Source: Ceratopteris richardii
Lineage: Eukaryota > Streptophyta > Polypodiopsida > Polypodiales > Pteridaceae
Direction of reading: 5' to 3'
Length of the DNA: 64,000 nucleotides
Assembly (NCBI GenBank): GCA_020310875.1
Contig: CM035407.1
Location: forward strand, 223,702,545 to 223,766,544
Positions within the stretch are counted from its first letter, which is position 1; each line of letters starts with the position of its first letter. Under the pieces are notes generated by a model. It searched no databases, was not told the origin of the DNA, and saw only the letters and a list, made by a program, of their open reading frames with translations. Made by a program: the position numbers and the translations under genes. This document shows positions 33,110 to 42,070 of this stretch, piece after piece.

Positions 33110-34120
33110 ATGTCAGATGCAAAGCTTTGGCATGCACTATTTGGTCATCTGAATTTCGCTAGTTTGCTTTGGGCAAAATGCAGCATTCATCCTTTCCAAA
33201 AGATGGTTCAGTTCGGGCTACTTAGAAATCGCAACTTGTACATAGTGATGTATATGGTCCTATGCAAACACCCTCTTTTGGAAATTACCTTTACTTCGTA
33301 ATAACTTTCATTGATGATTTTTCCAGGCATGCATGGGTATATCCACTCAAAGCAAAGTCCGAAGTGTTCATGTGCTTTAAACAGTTTTTGGTTTTGGCTG
33401 AAAATCTATCAGCATGTAAAATGGGCACCCTCCGTTTTGATCGGGGGGGGAATATATGTCTTCTATTTTTAATGCATTTCTAGCTGAACGTGGGATAAAA
33501 CACCAGTGTATAGTGCCGTATACACCTCAAAAGAATGGAGTTTCTGAACAAAAGAACATGTCACTCATGGAGATGGCGAGGTGCATGGTCAAAAGTCAGG
33601 CTTTACCACATAGTTTTTGGCTTGAGGCTGTCATGTGTGCAGCATATGTACTGAACAAGTGTCCCACTAAAGCCCTACAGTCTATCACTCCATATGAGGC
33701 TTGGCATGACCGCAAGCCATCTGTTGCTCATCTGCGTGTTTTTGGTTGTTTGGCATATGCACTAGTGCCTGAACATCGCAGAAAATTGGATGATAAGGCA
33801 GTAAAATGTATTTTTGTTGAGTACAAATCTGAAAGTAAGGGCTATCGTCTGTATCATCCACAAACTAAATGCATTCTGGTTAGCCGTGATGTTGTCTTTG
33901 TGGAAGATGCTATTCAGCCATTGCTTTCATGTACTAAGGAGACATTTGCTAGCTCCAAAGACATGTATGATACTTTGATGCCTCTTTTTATAGGTGGACA
34001 GTCTAGTGCTGGTCCTAATGAGGCAACTTCTCAGCCTTTGCAGGTTTCATATGATGATGCAGATCATTCCATTTCTGATGCAGATTTACATGATGCACTT
34101 GTTGATGAGAGAGTTGATAT
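33110..34120 (+). pseudogene. Copia II integrase
   Basis: The pre-integrase module (LWHALFGHLN) is at 33110. The second His-Cys part is garbled. The core at 33262-33483 includes the FIDDFSRHAWVYPL motif and, at its end, FDRGG (SDRGGE expected). After a frame change at about 33456, GIKHQCIVPYTPQKNGVSEQKN carries the position of the third acidic residue, here Glu in SEQ. YEAWHDRKP and FGCLAYALVP follow. Three frames are used. Confidence 0.85.
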
Positions 34121-35816
34121 TGAGCAGGCAAAAACTATGCCAAAATGGCTCGTGCAAACTTTGCGTGACAGCAAATTAGATGCACCTTTGTCATATCGTA
34201 CTTGTTCAGGCTCTCATAGTGCCTCCTTTGCATCAGATTGCTATGCTATGGCTGTGTCTAGTCTCTGTGATGAGAATGAGCCTGTTTCTTTTGATGAAGC
34301 ACAGAATTCAGAAAATTGGATGGCTGCTATGCAATCTGAATATGATGCTATAATGAAGAATGGTACATGGCCTTTATGTGACTTGCCTCCTAGAAAGAAG
34401 GCCATTGGCACTAAGTGGGTATACAAGCTGAAGCGTAAACCTGGTGGTACAGTTGATAGGTATAAGGCTAGGCTTGTTGCAAAGGGTTATGCGCAGGAAA
34501 GAGGCATTGATTTTGATGAGACATTTGCACCTACAAGCCGTATGACTACTGTTCGGAGCATTTGTGCACTTGCATCCCATCATGGTTGGAATGTACATCA
34601 GTTGGACATTAAAACAACATTCCTAAATGGTGACTTGCATGAAGAAGTGTATGTTTTTCAGCCTCGTGGCTTTGTGCACAAAAGGGCATGAAAACCAGGT
34701 GTGCAGGTTAAAGAAGGCATTATATGGTTTAAAGCAAGCACCACGTGCTTGGTATGAGAACATACATGCCTATCTGGTTACACATGGTTTTGAGAACAGT
34801 CCAACTGAAAGCACCTTATATGTTAAGCGTGCTAATGATGTGCTTCTGATCATTATTGTCTATGTTGACGACATGCTGCTCACTGGTCCTATTGAGAAGC
34901 ATATTGCTGATTTCAAGGCTGATTTGCATGCCTCATTTGAGATGTCTGATTTGGGGCATTTGCATCACTATTTGGGCATTCAGTTTATGCAAGTTGATGG
35001 CGGAATGGCTTTGTGTCAAACGAAATATATTGACACATTATTGCAGCGTTTTGGCCTTGAAGACTATAAGCCTATTGCCACTCCTATGGAGACAGGTTTA
35101 CGATTGAGTCTTCATGATGTTGGAGATTCATTTGATGTTGTTCTCTATTTTGTTGGATGCTTGATTTACTTATGCATTACTCGGCCAGAAATTCAGTTTG
35201 CTGTCTCACAGATGAGAAGATTTATGCATTGCCCAGGAGTCAAGCATTGGCAGGCGGTTAAGCACATCTTTCGCTACTTGAGTGGTACTCGGCTACTTGG
35301 GTTGTTTTATCCCAAGCGGGGATCACTACCGCCAGATTTGCATGCTTTTTCTGACTCTGATTGGGCTAGTTGCTATGACACTCGTGTGTCCACTAGTGGC
35401 TTTTGCTTCATGCTTGGTAGCTCATGTATATCTTGGTTGAGCAAGAAGCAGCCTACTGTGGCCACTTCCAGTTGTGAGGCTGAGTATAGGGCAGCTTTCA
35501 CAGCTACTGTTGAGTGTGTGTGGCTCAGATGCCTTATGGCTGATTTGGGTGTTGGTCAGTCTTCTGCCACCACCATCTTCACTGATAGTCAGAGCGCATT
35601 GGTAGTTGCAAGGAACCCTGTGTTCCATGCTCGCACTAAGCACATTGAGGTGCATTATCACTATGTCAGGGAGAGGTTCTCTGCTGGGGAGATCAGCTTG
35701 GCATATGTGCCCACGTAGGAGAACATTGCATACCTTTTCACAAAGGCTCTGCCTAGGGAGAAGTTTGAAGCTTTCCGCAAAGCTTTGGGCTTACTTCCTT
35801 TTGTGAAGTGATTTCC
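34120..35816 (+). pseudogene. Copia II reverse transcriptase and RNase H
   Basis: RT begins in the frame that ends at 34691 (NWMAAMQSEYDAI, WVYKLKRKPGG, RYKARLVAKGYAQ, QLDIKTTFLNGDL). A frameshift follows at about 34680. The rest, 34700-35718, has YGLKQAPRAW, catalytic YVDD, and RNase H with SDSDWASC, SSCEAEYRA and TDSQSA to KHIEVHYHYVRE. A TAG at 35716 precedes a final LFTKALPREKFEAFRKALGL tail ending about 35810. Confidence 0.9.
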
Positions 35817-35872
35817 ACATAGCTTGGCACTTCCATATACATGAGTGCCAGCTCCTTGTTCACCGCATCACT

Positions 35873-35885
35873 CCCAGGGGGGATT
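35873..35885 (+). promoter_or_regulatory. Polypurine tract of Copia II
   Basis: CCAGGGGGGATT lies directly before the 3' LTR at 35886. Confidence 0.8.
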
Positions 35886-36116
35886 TGTTGATATATTTAG
35901 GTAGTGATGTGTGTGAACACACTAGGACCACCGGGGCACTTTTTTCCCTCTTTAGGAGGTTTTTTTCCCCCGGCTTGTATATACGCCTATTGCCCTAATG
36001 GGCTACTTATCTTTGTACATTCTCTAGTAATACATTCAGTATTGTGTGTTTGTGCTCCAAGCTTCTTCTTCTTCCTTGTGCTGTTCGTGTGCTTCCGCAG
36101 ATGTCTAACTCCAACA
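35886..36116 (+). repeat. Copia II 3' LTR
   Basis: It is 231 bp, with the same ends as the 5' LTR. Confidence 0.95.
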
Positions 36117-36121
36117 TATTT
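36117..36121. repeat. Target duplication TATTT, right of Copia II
   Basis: It matches 31041-31045. The Copia III LTR resumes after it. Confidence 0.9.
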
Positions 36122-36262
36122 CTCATAGAAAGCTAAACCAAATGCCTTGAGATTTCAACAGCACAACATAAACTTCAAGCTAGTTCCAACAAGCTATAGA
36201 TCATCCAAAATGGTTGAGAATTCATTGAGATAGGATCAGAGAATGTTGACTGGTTGCATTTA
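36122..36262 (-). repeat. Copia III 5' LTR, segment 2 (truncated)
   Basis: It matches 19440-19580 of the 3' LTR (ATGCCTTGAGATTT, ATGGTTGAGAATTCA). Similarity stops at about 36262, so roughly 450 bases of the outer LTR are missing. Confidence 0.8.
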
Positions 36263-36461
36263 CTCCTTGATCCACTTATTGTTGTGAGCGCATACATTCT
36301 CACATAATCTCTTTGGTTGTTCATCATTGTTCATTGATCCATTGTTTTGGGGAGAACCTATCAAAATTCTTCCAAAATTTGACACTTGATCATTTTCTTG
36401 AGCCGCATTTGTGTTTGGACTCTTCTAGCTCCATTACTATTCTAGTCAATTCTCTATCATC

Positions 36462-37020
36462 ATGGCATCAAATATCTTAGGCATATCTGGTGGATTGAAC
36501 TTTAGTGCCAATGTTCCTAAGAGGAGCTATAACTTGTAGGGTAGAGACAATTTTTGGGATCTCAAAATTTGATGGCTAAAACTTTTTCTCTATGTAAGAA
36601 TTAGATTAAAGATGTGTTGATTCAAAGGAGGTTGTGGAAGCTAGTAAATGGAATCTCAAAGAAGTCTACCGACATGGATGATGATGATTGGGATGAGTTG
36701 GATGAAATGGCTAGGTCTACCATCCAACTACACATAGCATATAATGTTTACTTTACTATTGGATTATGAAAGTGCAAAGGAGCTTTGGAAGAAGTTGTTC
36801 AACACATATGAAAAAAAAACAGCATCAAAGAAAGTGTATTTGATAAGAAAGCTATATTACCTTTGCATGAGGGACACAAATATTGTTGCTGCTCATATAA
36901 ATGAGTTTGATGCTATATTGTCTTAGTTACATGCTCAGAAAATGGAAACGGATAATGAAATGAAAGAATTCTTATTGCCATTCACATTGGCATCATTGAC
37001 AAAGGTATGAAAGTGGCACA
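36462..37020 (+). pseudogene. gag: Copia gag relic of another family
   Basis: It starts MASNILGISGGLNFSANVP. After stops, the UBN2-type gag core is readable at 36744-36926 (SAKELWKKLFNTYEKKTASKKVYLIRKL written in part: KELWKKLFNTYE, KKVYLIRKLYYL, HINEFDAIL). An LHAQKMETDNEM-like continuation follows a TAG. Nothing downstream of gag is found. The 200 bases before the ATG hold no recognised feature. Confidence 0.7.
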
Positions 37021-37191
37021 AGAGGGAATCCTCCATATTATGATCAGCCTTTTAGTGCCATTTCACTACATATATTGAGCATATACACACTGTATGCTTC
37101 TATGGATACAAGGCTTATGTACATCCTTGTGGTCATTGGTATAGCAAGTATGCCTTTGCATAATGCCTTTGATGTTGACAAAGAGGGTCTT

Positions 37192-38012
37192 TGTTAGAAT
37201 ATGTCTTTTGAAGTCAAAAGGATTTTGTAAAATAGACCATTTTTGTACATATTTTTATCAAAATGATGTAAAGATGAGGAAGAGTCTTCCTCATGATCCA
37301 TTAGATGCTATGTATTTTAGAGATTTTTTTGGAGCTCTAAAACTTAATTATTTTTAGATTAGAAGTCGAAAGGACCTAATTTCAAGTGTGAACATGGACA
37401 CTTGAAAAAGTATAAAGGTCAAAATTTTGTATTTGGAGGGGGGCTAATCATTTATACTTGTTGAATGAGAATTTAAGAGCTCTTAGCAGAAAATCCTGTT
37501 TTCTCCCTTTTCTTTAGTTTTCATGGCTGAATGTGAATGTTTTCCTTGTGTTTCTCATGGATTTTATTGGTGAGACATGTGTATTACTGAGTGAATCTTG
37601 TGAGGAGAGTAGTCTTTTACCATATTGAATAGTTAATTACAAGAAACTACTGCTGGTTGCGAAGAATACCACTTCTATCAGAATTGTGATTGTCTCATCA
37701 TGATGATACAGGTAATGAAATTCAATTATGAGTTCATACTTCGAATCTATATGAAAAATAGCATACTTTAGGCACAAGAATCATAAAAAATACTCATTCC
37801 TACATCAAGATATCTTAAACCCTAATTTTCAACTTCTTCTTCAAGAAAATCTCAGATAGTATGGTATTTTCTTGCCATTTCTTGGATCCCATTGGTACTA
37901 GAAGGGGCTGTGTTCTTAGTATAAATCCTGGATTGACATATCAAAGGTGTTATTGATGATAATCCTTTATAATATGATGATTGGAGAGGACAACTCCAAA
38001 GAATAACAAACA
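37192..38012 (+). repeat. Candidate LTR of decayed Gypsy-C
   Basis: A TGTTAG at 37192 and an AACAAACA ending at 38012 could bound an 821-bp LTR. The right end lies five bases before a decayed tRNA-Asp primer site, and GTATAAAGG near 37407 could be the TATA region. No second copy is in the window, so the left edge is a guess. Confidence 0.35.
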
Positions 38013-38017
38013 TCTTT

Positions 38018-38035
38018 TGGCATCGTTACTGGGGA
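38018..38035 (+). promoter_or_regulatory. Decayed tRNA-Asp-type primer binding site (Gypsy-C)
   Basis: TGGCATCGTTACTGGGGA matches the tRNA-Asp primer site at 14 of 18 bases. All four mismatches are G-to-A or C-to-T transitions, the pattern left by methylcytosine decay. An adjacent LTR-like CA end at 38012 and a repeat-rich leader downstream support it. Confidence 0.55.
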
Positions 38036-38150
38036 AGTAAGCAAAGCTTCCATTGGAGCTTTGGACCTTGCTAGATCTTCCACTAGTGATGGTAACAAAC
38101 ACTCATGGGAAAGGTATAATTATTTTTCTTCCATGTGTGCATTGAAAAGA

Positions 38151-38352
38151 AGGTAAATGTGCTTGTCTTTTGGGAAAAGATTGCTTCATTAGCCTTTAGG
38201 AAGGTGAATGTGCTTCTCTTTGTGCAAATTGATTGCTTCATTTGCTTATTCTAAGTAAATGTGCTTGTCTTTTGGGAAAAGATTGCTTCATTTGCTAAAA
38301 GGGAAGTGAATGTGATTGTCTTTGTACAAACTAATTGCTTCATTTTCCAAAA
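38151..38352 (+). repeat. Four tandem units of about 50 bp
   Basis: The repeated pattern is approximately GTGAATGTGCTTGTCTTT followed by about 12 bases and ATTGCTTCATTTGC. Units alternate between a GGGAAAAGATTG and a TGCAAATTGATTG middle, so the higher-order unit may be about 100 bp. It lies 115 bases inside the presumed leader of Gypsy-C. Confidence 0.85.
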
Positions 38353-38799
38353 ACACTAATGGTTGTGGAGTGGCTTGTTGTTCACTGATCAAGGTACAAG
38401 TTTAGCATCCATTTTTAGTTTTCAAGATCATTGAGTCATCAAAAGAAACCATGGATAATTTTTTTTTTCTCTTTATTTAGGGCAAAAATACCAAAAAATA
38501 GAGAAAAATGTTAAAAAAAATAAATAAATACAAACAATTCTCCTTTTACAATGGAATGGATGGAAGGTAAGAGGTATTGATTGTAAGAAATGGTTTTCAT
38601 AAGGAAACTTCAATTAAAACTCATAATTTTTTTTTTGAATAAAAGGCAACAAAGTGTTTTCTTCAATTTACGTTTAAGAAAATCAAATTTTGATTAGTTC
38701 TTTGATGTTGATAGGTATATCAACCAAGGAATGATAGTGAATTTAGGTGGAAGGGGTAAGTATTCAATTTGATTTTTTTTGCAAAATTTGGATCTCCTC

Positions 38800-39970
38800 C
38801 ACAGAATCACGATTTTTTGTTAAGGAAAGAACATAGCAAAAGTGTTGAATTGTTTGGAAATTAAGGATTATAATCATTAAAGTAAGAATTGAGGAAGGCT
38901 ATTTGAAAATAAAGAGAAATGGAACAATTTGGCACACAATCGCAATTTTTTGGAAGTATAAAAGCAAGTTTTGAAAGCAAAAATCTCATTTGTGAGAGAA
39001 AGTGAGTGAGAGAGAGAGAGGGAAACAACTACAGAATCATGATTTTTGGCATTCTACAAGCAGGTTGGAGAATAGAGGTCTATTGGCAAGGTAAGAATCA
39101 TTACAATTTTTATTTCAAAGTGAAAACAAAAGAAAAATCAATAAGAACTCTGAAAATCATGATTTTTTCAGGATCGCGATTTTCAAAAATTTTGATTTTA
39201 AGTAGGCTTTTTTGATAGATTTTAGAAAAAGGTTTTATTGCATGTCATTTTCTTGATTAGGTGCTTTTGTAGTGATTAAAAATCAACATAAAATCAAATA
39301 AATTTTATTTAGTTAAACTTGCACAGAATCGCGATTTTGTGCAAGAAAATATACAATTTTCAGTAAATACGATTTTTTGAGAAAATCGTGTTTTTTTCAT
39401 GATTGTGAGCAATCATGATTGTGACTGAAAATTGTGATTTTGAGCTATCAAAATTTCAAGATTATGAGCTCAAAGTTGTTAACACTCAGATAATTGTGAA
39501 AAAATCATGATTGTGAGGAAAAACGTGATTTTGTGAGAAAATCATGATTTTCAGCAAAGATCATGAAATTCCACAAAATTGTGAAAATCACAATTGTATG
39601 AAAAAAACATGATTTTGTGTGAAAATCACGATTTTCTCACAAAATCGTGAAATTCCACAAAATCATGAATAATCATGATTTTGATAGAAACACGATTTTG
39701 AGTTCAGAATTCCACGATTTTGACTCAGAATCATAAAAAAGATGACTTTCAAAAATAACACGATTTTGAGTTCAAGGTTTCACGATTTTGACTCAAAATC
39801 GTATAACTTCATTATAAAACTCGATTGCATGTGATAATCATGATTTTCATTGTCGTGGTTTCACAAAATCGTGTTGTTTGAAAATCACAGTTTTCTAACA
39901 GAAAATCATGGTTTCTCAGAGTCATGTCTTTGTAGTTTGGGAAAACATGATTTTGAGCAATCAAGGTTTG
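38800..39970. repeat. Interspersed AATCRYGATTTT motif array
   Basis: Several dozen copies of a near-palindromic core (AATCGCGATTTT, AATCATGATTTT, CACGATTTTG and variants) are spread over about 1.2 kb, densest at 39300-39960, with irregular AT-rich spacers. They fall between the decayed tRNA-Asp primer site and an unrelated LTR at 40004, the position taken by the leader arrays of Gypsy-1 and Gypsy-A. No gag follows. Confidence 0.75.
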
Positions 39971-40003
39971 CAAATGAATCTCCTTCCAAAATCTAGAAAA
40001 ATC

Positions 40004-40324
40004 TGTTGAGAGTTCCATGCTCCACCCTTTTGTCCCAACTCACTTTCATTCTCATGCAAGCTCATTTATCCCACATGCAAGGGATTCCTCCCAAACTCCA
40101 TATAAGCAAGGCCTCCCTTCACTCCACATAATCCATTCCACTCTAGCTCATTGGCAAGAGTGTGCATCCTCTCCTCGTGGAGTCTCCATGCTCATAGAGC
40201 ATCATTTGTAAGTTCTTTCCATTTTAATCTATTCATCATGTTTTGATATCTTTTGTTCCTTCCTCCATAGTTAATTTATTTTGTGATTAATTGTAGAGTA
40301 CGAGTAGCTTCTTTTATTTCAACA
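40004..40324 (+). repeat. LTR of a further Copia-type element
   Basis: It is 321 bp from TGTTGAGAG to TTTCAACA, with matching inverted ends, and is followed immediately by a perfect initiator-tRNA-Met primer site. CCATATAAGCAAGG at about 40098 is a plausible TATA region. No coding sequence or second LTR was recognised downstream, so it may be a truncated or non-coding (TRIM/LARD-like) element. Confidence 0.75.
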
Positions 40325-40336
40325 TGGTATCAGAGC
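40325..40336 (+). promoter_or_regulatory. Primer binding site following LTR 40004-40324
   Basis: TGGTATCAGAGC directly abuts the LTR end; initiator tRNA-Met type. Confidence 0.9.
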
Positions 40337-40784
40337 ATAGGTTCATTTTTTGGAGTTCATATTCTCATTGTTTCAATCATTAATGTATTTTTTTTTTAAC
40401 CCCTCCCTCCCTCCCTTTCTAATAAGAGTGCTTTTAAGCACTATATTAGTTCTTTCAAATTTCTTATCATTCATATTTTTCCTTTGTTGTGAATTGCATG
40501 GTCAGTTTGTTTAGATGTTTCTAAACAAAATGGTTTCCAATAAAAAGTCTGGTTTTCAAATGAAAAATCTTACATTGTTTTTGCATTTTATAGTTGGATT
40601 CAATATGGTTTCTTAAAATTTTCATATTTACTATCATATCATGGGTGTTGCATGGGAACACCTCTTAGATGAGGTGGCATGTTTTGCCACACGGCATCAT
40701 ATAGATGCATTTTTCATAAGAAGAAAGAGAGAACTCATTGAAGGCAGTCTTGGAATGAGACTCACATAAGGAGCTCGGCGGTTG

Positions 40785-40985
40785 GGAGGTAATCAAGATG
40801 TATATCTCTGTGTGTGTATCGCGGGTGACGGCTACGCGAGCTAGATAAGGTGGAGCAATCCATAAAGTTGGTATTAGAGTGATTTGATCCATCCACGTGA
40901 ATGCTGTAGGGAGTGGGATTCGAACCCTTGCCAACTGTATGAGAGCCATCCACACTATCCAAGGCGTCGTTGGCTCTTTGATGAT
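40785..40985 (-). mobile_element. tRNA-derived SINE candidate
   Basis: The minus strand has a perfect B-box, GGTTCGAATCC (40926-40916). About 25 bases upstream is an A-box-like TGGATAGTGTGG (40961-40950), the split RNA polymerase III promoter of tRNA genes and plant SINEs. The flanking stems do not pair like a working tRNA: only three of five T-stem pairs form. A non-tRNA body of about 130 bases follows. The boundaries are approximate and no target duplication was found. Confidence 0.45.
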
Positions 40986-41309
40986 AGACATTTGGCAGCG
41001 TTGCTTTATATAATATTTTTCTGGAGCTATGCATGAAGGACGCTGTGGAAGGGTTTTCTCTTGGCTCTTGGAGAACTCCAAAGAGAAAGATGTCATAAAG
41101 ATATTCTCTGATGATGGGAGGAATGAGAGGGGAATTTTGAAGCAAAAATGCAATCTCATTAAGTACCACAAAAGAGGAGGAAAAATCCTCAACTCCTATG
41201 AAAGACAGTGGTGAAGGTGGCACCGAAGAGGAAGGTTTGCGGACACGTAGAAGGATTGGTCTTTACTCGCAACCTAGGGGCTTCAATAAGAAGAAGTTAT
41301 GCCTTTAAC

Positions 41310-42070
41310 TTCCAGGTTTGAGTATTTTTGGATTTTTGTAAAATTTTCATTTTTGAAAATAATAATGAAGCATTATGGGGCCAAGAAATCACATGTATGG
41401 AGAGTATGAGGTATATACTCTCATTTGGATTCAAGGATTACCTCAAAAATACAAGAAGGCCAAGTTTAGGGTATCTCTAGAATACTCTATTTTCATGATT
41501 TTTCACATAGATTTCAGTGCTTATATTGACAACTAACTATTTTGGGAAAGGGAAATGAAGCCGTATTTTTCTTACATTGGTAGGAAAAGTCATGCACACC
41601 TATATTTTAGTGTATTGAATTCCATATACAATCAAGAAATCAAAAATATACCTCAGTATCATGGGAGTTTGAAGCTCCAAAAAACCCCCTTCCATCATAG
41701 TTTGAGAAAAAATGTCAGCACCTCAATCTAAGAAATTCCCATTTTGGAAGAGGGAAAAAGAAGTGCAATAGCTATGGATGGATGGGAAAAAGTATATATA
41801 CTGAGAGTATGGTGTATGGAATTCTTAGGCGAATCATTAGATTCATCAAAATGATAAGTTAAGGAGGAATTTTATATCCTCAAAGACTCCCTTCCCGCAC
41901 TTTTTGAAAAATTTCAGATGTTATTTTTATCAAACTCCACTTTTGGGAGTAAGAAAAAAGAACATTTAAGAGGCTCCCCATGGAGTATTGCATACATACA
42001 TGAAGTATGATGTATGTATTACCATGGAGAAGCTTGCTAAGAGCTCTCATTTAAGTTTTTACATAAAAGC
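41310..42070. repeat. Four diverged tandem units of about 190-210 bp
   Basis: A TTTTGGGA-AGGAAATGAAG-like landmark occurs at about 41350, 41538, 41751 and 41939. Between landmarks recur a GTATGGAGAGTATG...TATATACTC-like part and a CTCCCTTCC...TTTGAAAAATTTCAG-like part. The units are strongly diverged, so this is an old satellite-like array. Confidence 0.5.

Larger units (their letters stand above)
31046..36116 (+). mobile_element. Copia II, complete-ended but decayed
   Basis: It is 5.07 kb with two 231-bp LTRs (about 11 differences by eye, about 95% identical), a perfect initiator-tRNA-Met primer site, a polypurine tract and a TATTT target duplication in the Copia III 5' LTR. Gag-pol is recognisable throughout but has at least four stops and four frame changes. 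It is a different Copia lineage from I and III: short LTR and a distinct Gag. Confidence 0.95.
12958..36262 (-). mobile_element. Copia III, the host element of the nested cluster
   Basis: This is a minus-strand Copia. Its 3' LTR is 12958-13320 plus 19422-20078, its internal region is 20079-20257 plus 26772-30603, and its 5' LTR is 30604-31045 plus 36122 to about 36262. Three later insertions split it: Copia I, a LINE and Copia II, each with its own target duplication. The outer part of the 5' LTR is missing beyond about 36262, where similarity to the 3' LTR stops. It is the oldest element of the cluster by nesting. Its coding parts are a diverged relative of Copia I. Confidence 0.9.

Noticed and set aside
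40900-40985. Functional tRNA gene
   Set aside because: The B-box is perfect, but T-stem and acceptor pairing fail and no credible anticodon stem forms.
40665-41223. Minus-strand frames of 153 and 175 codons
   Set aside because: Overlapping frames over the SINE candidate with no domain, odd composition and no supporting context.
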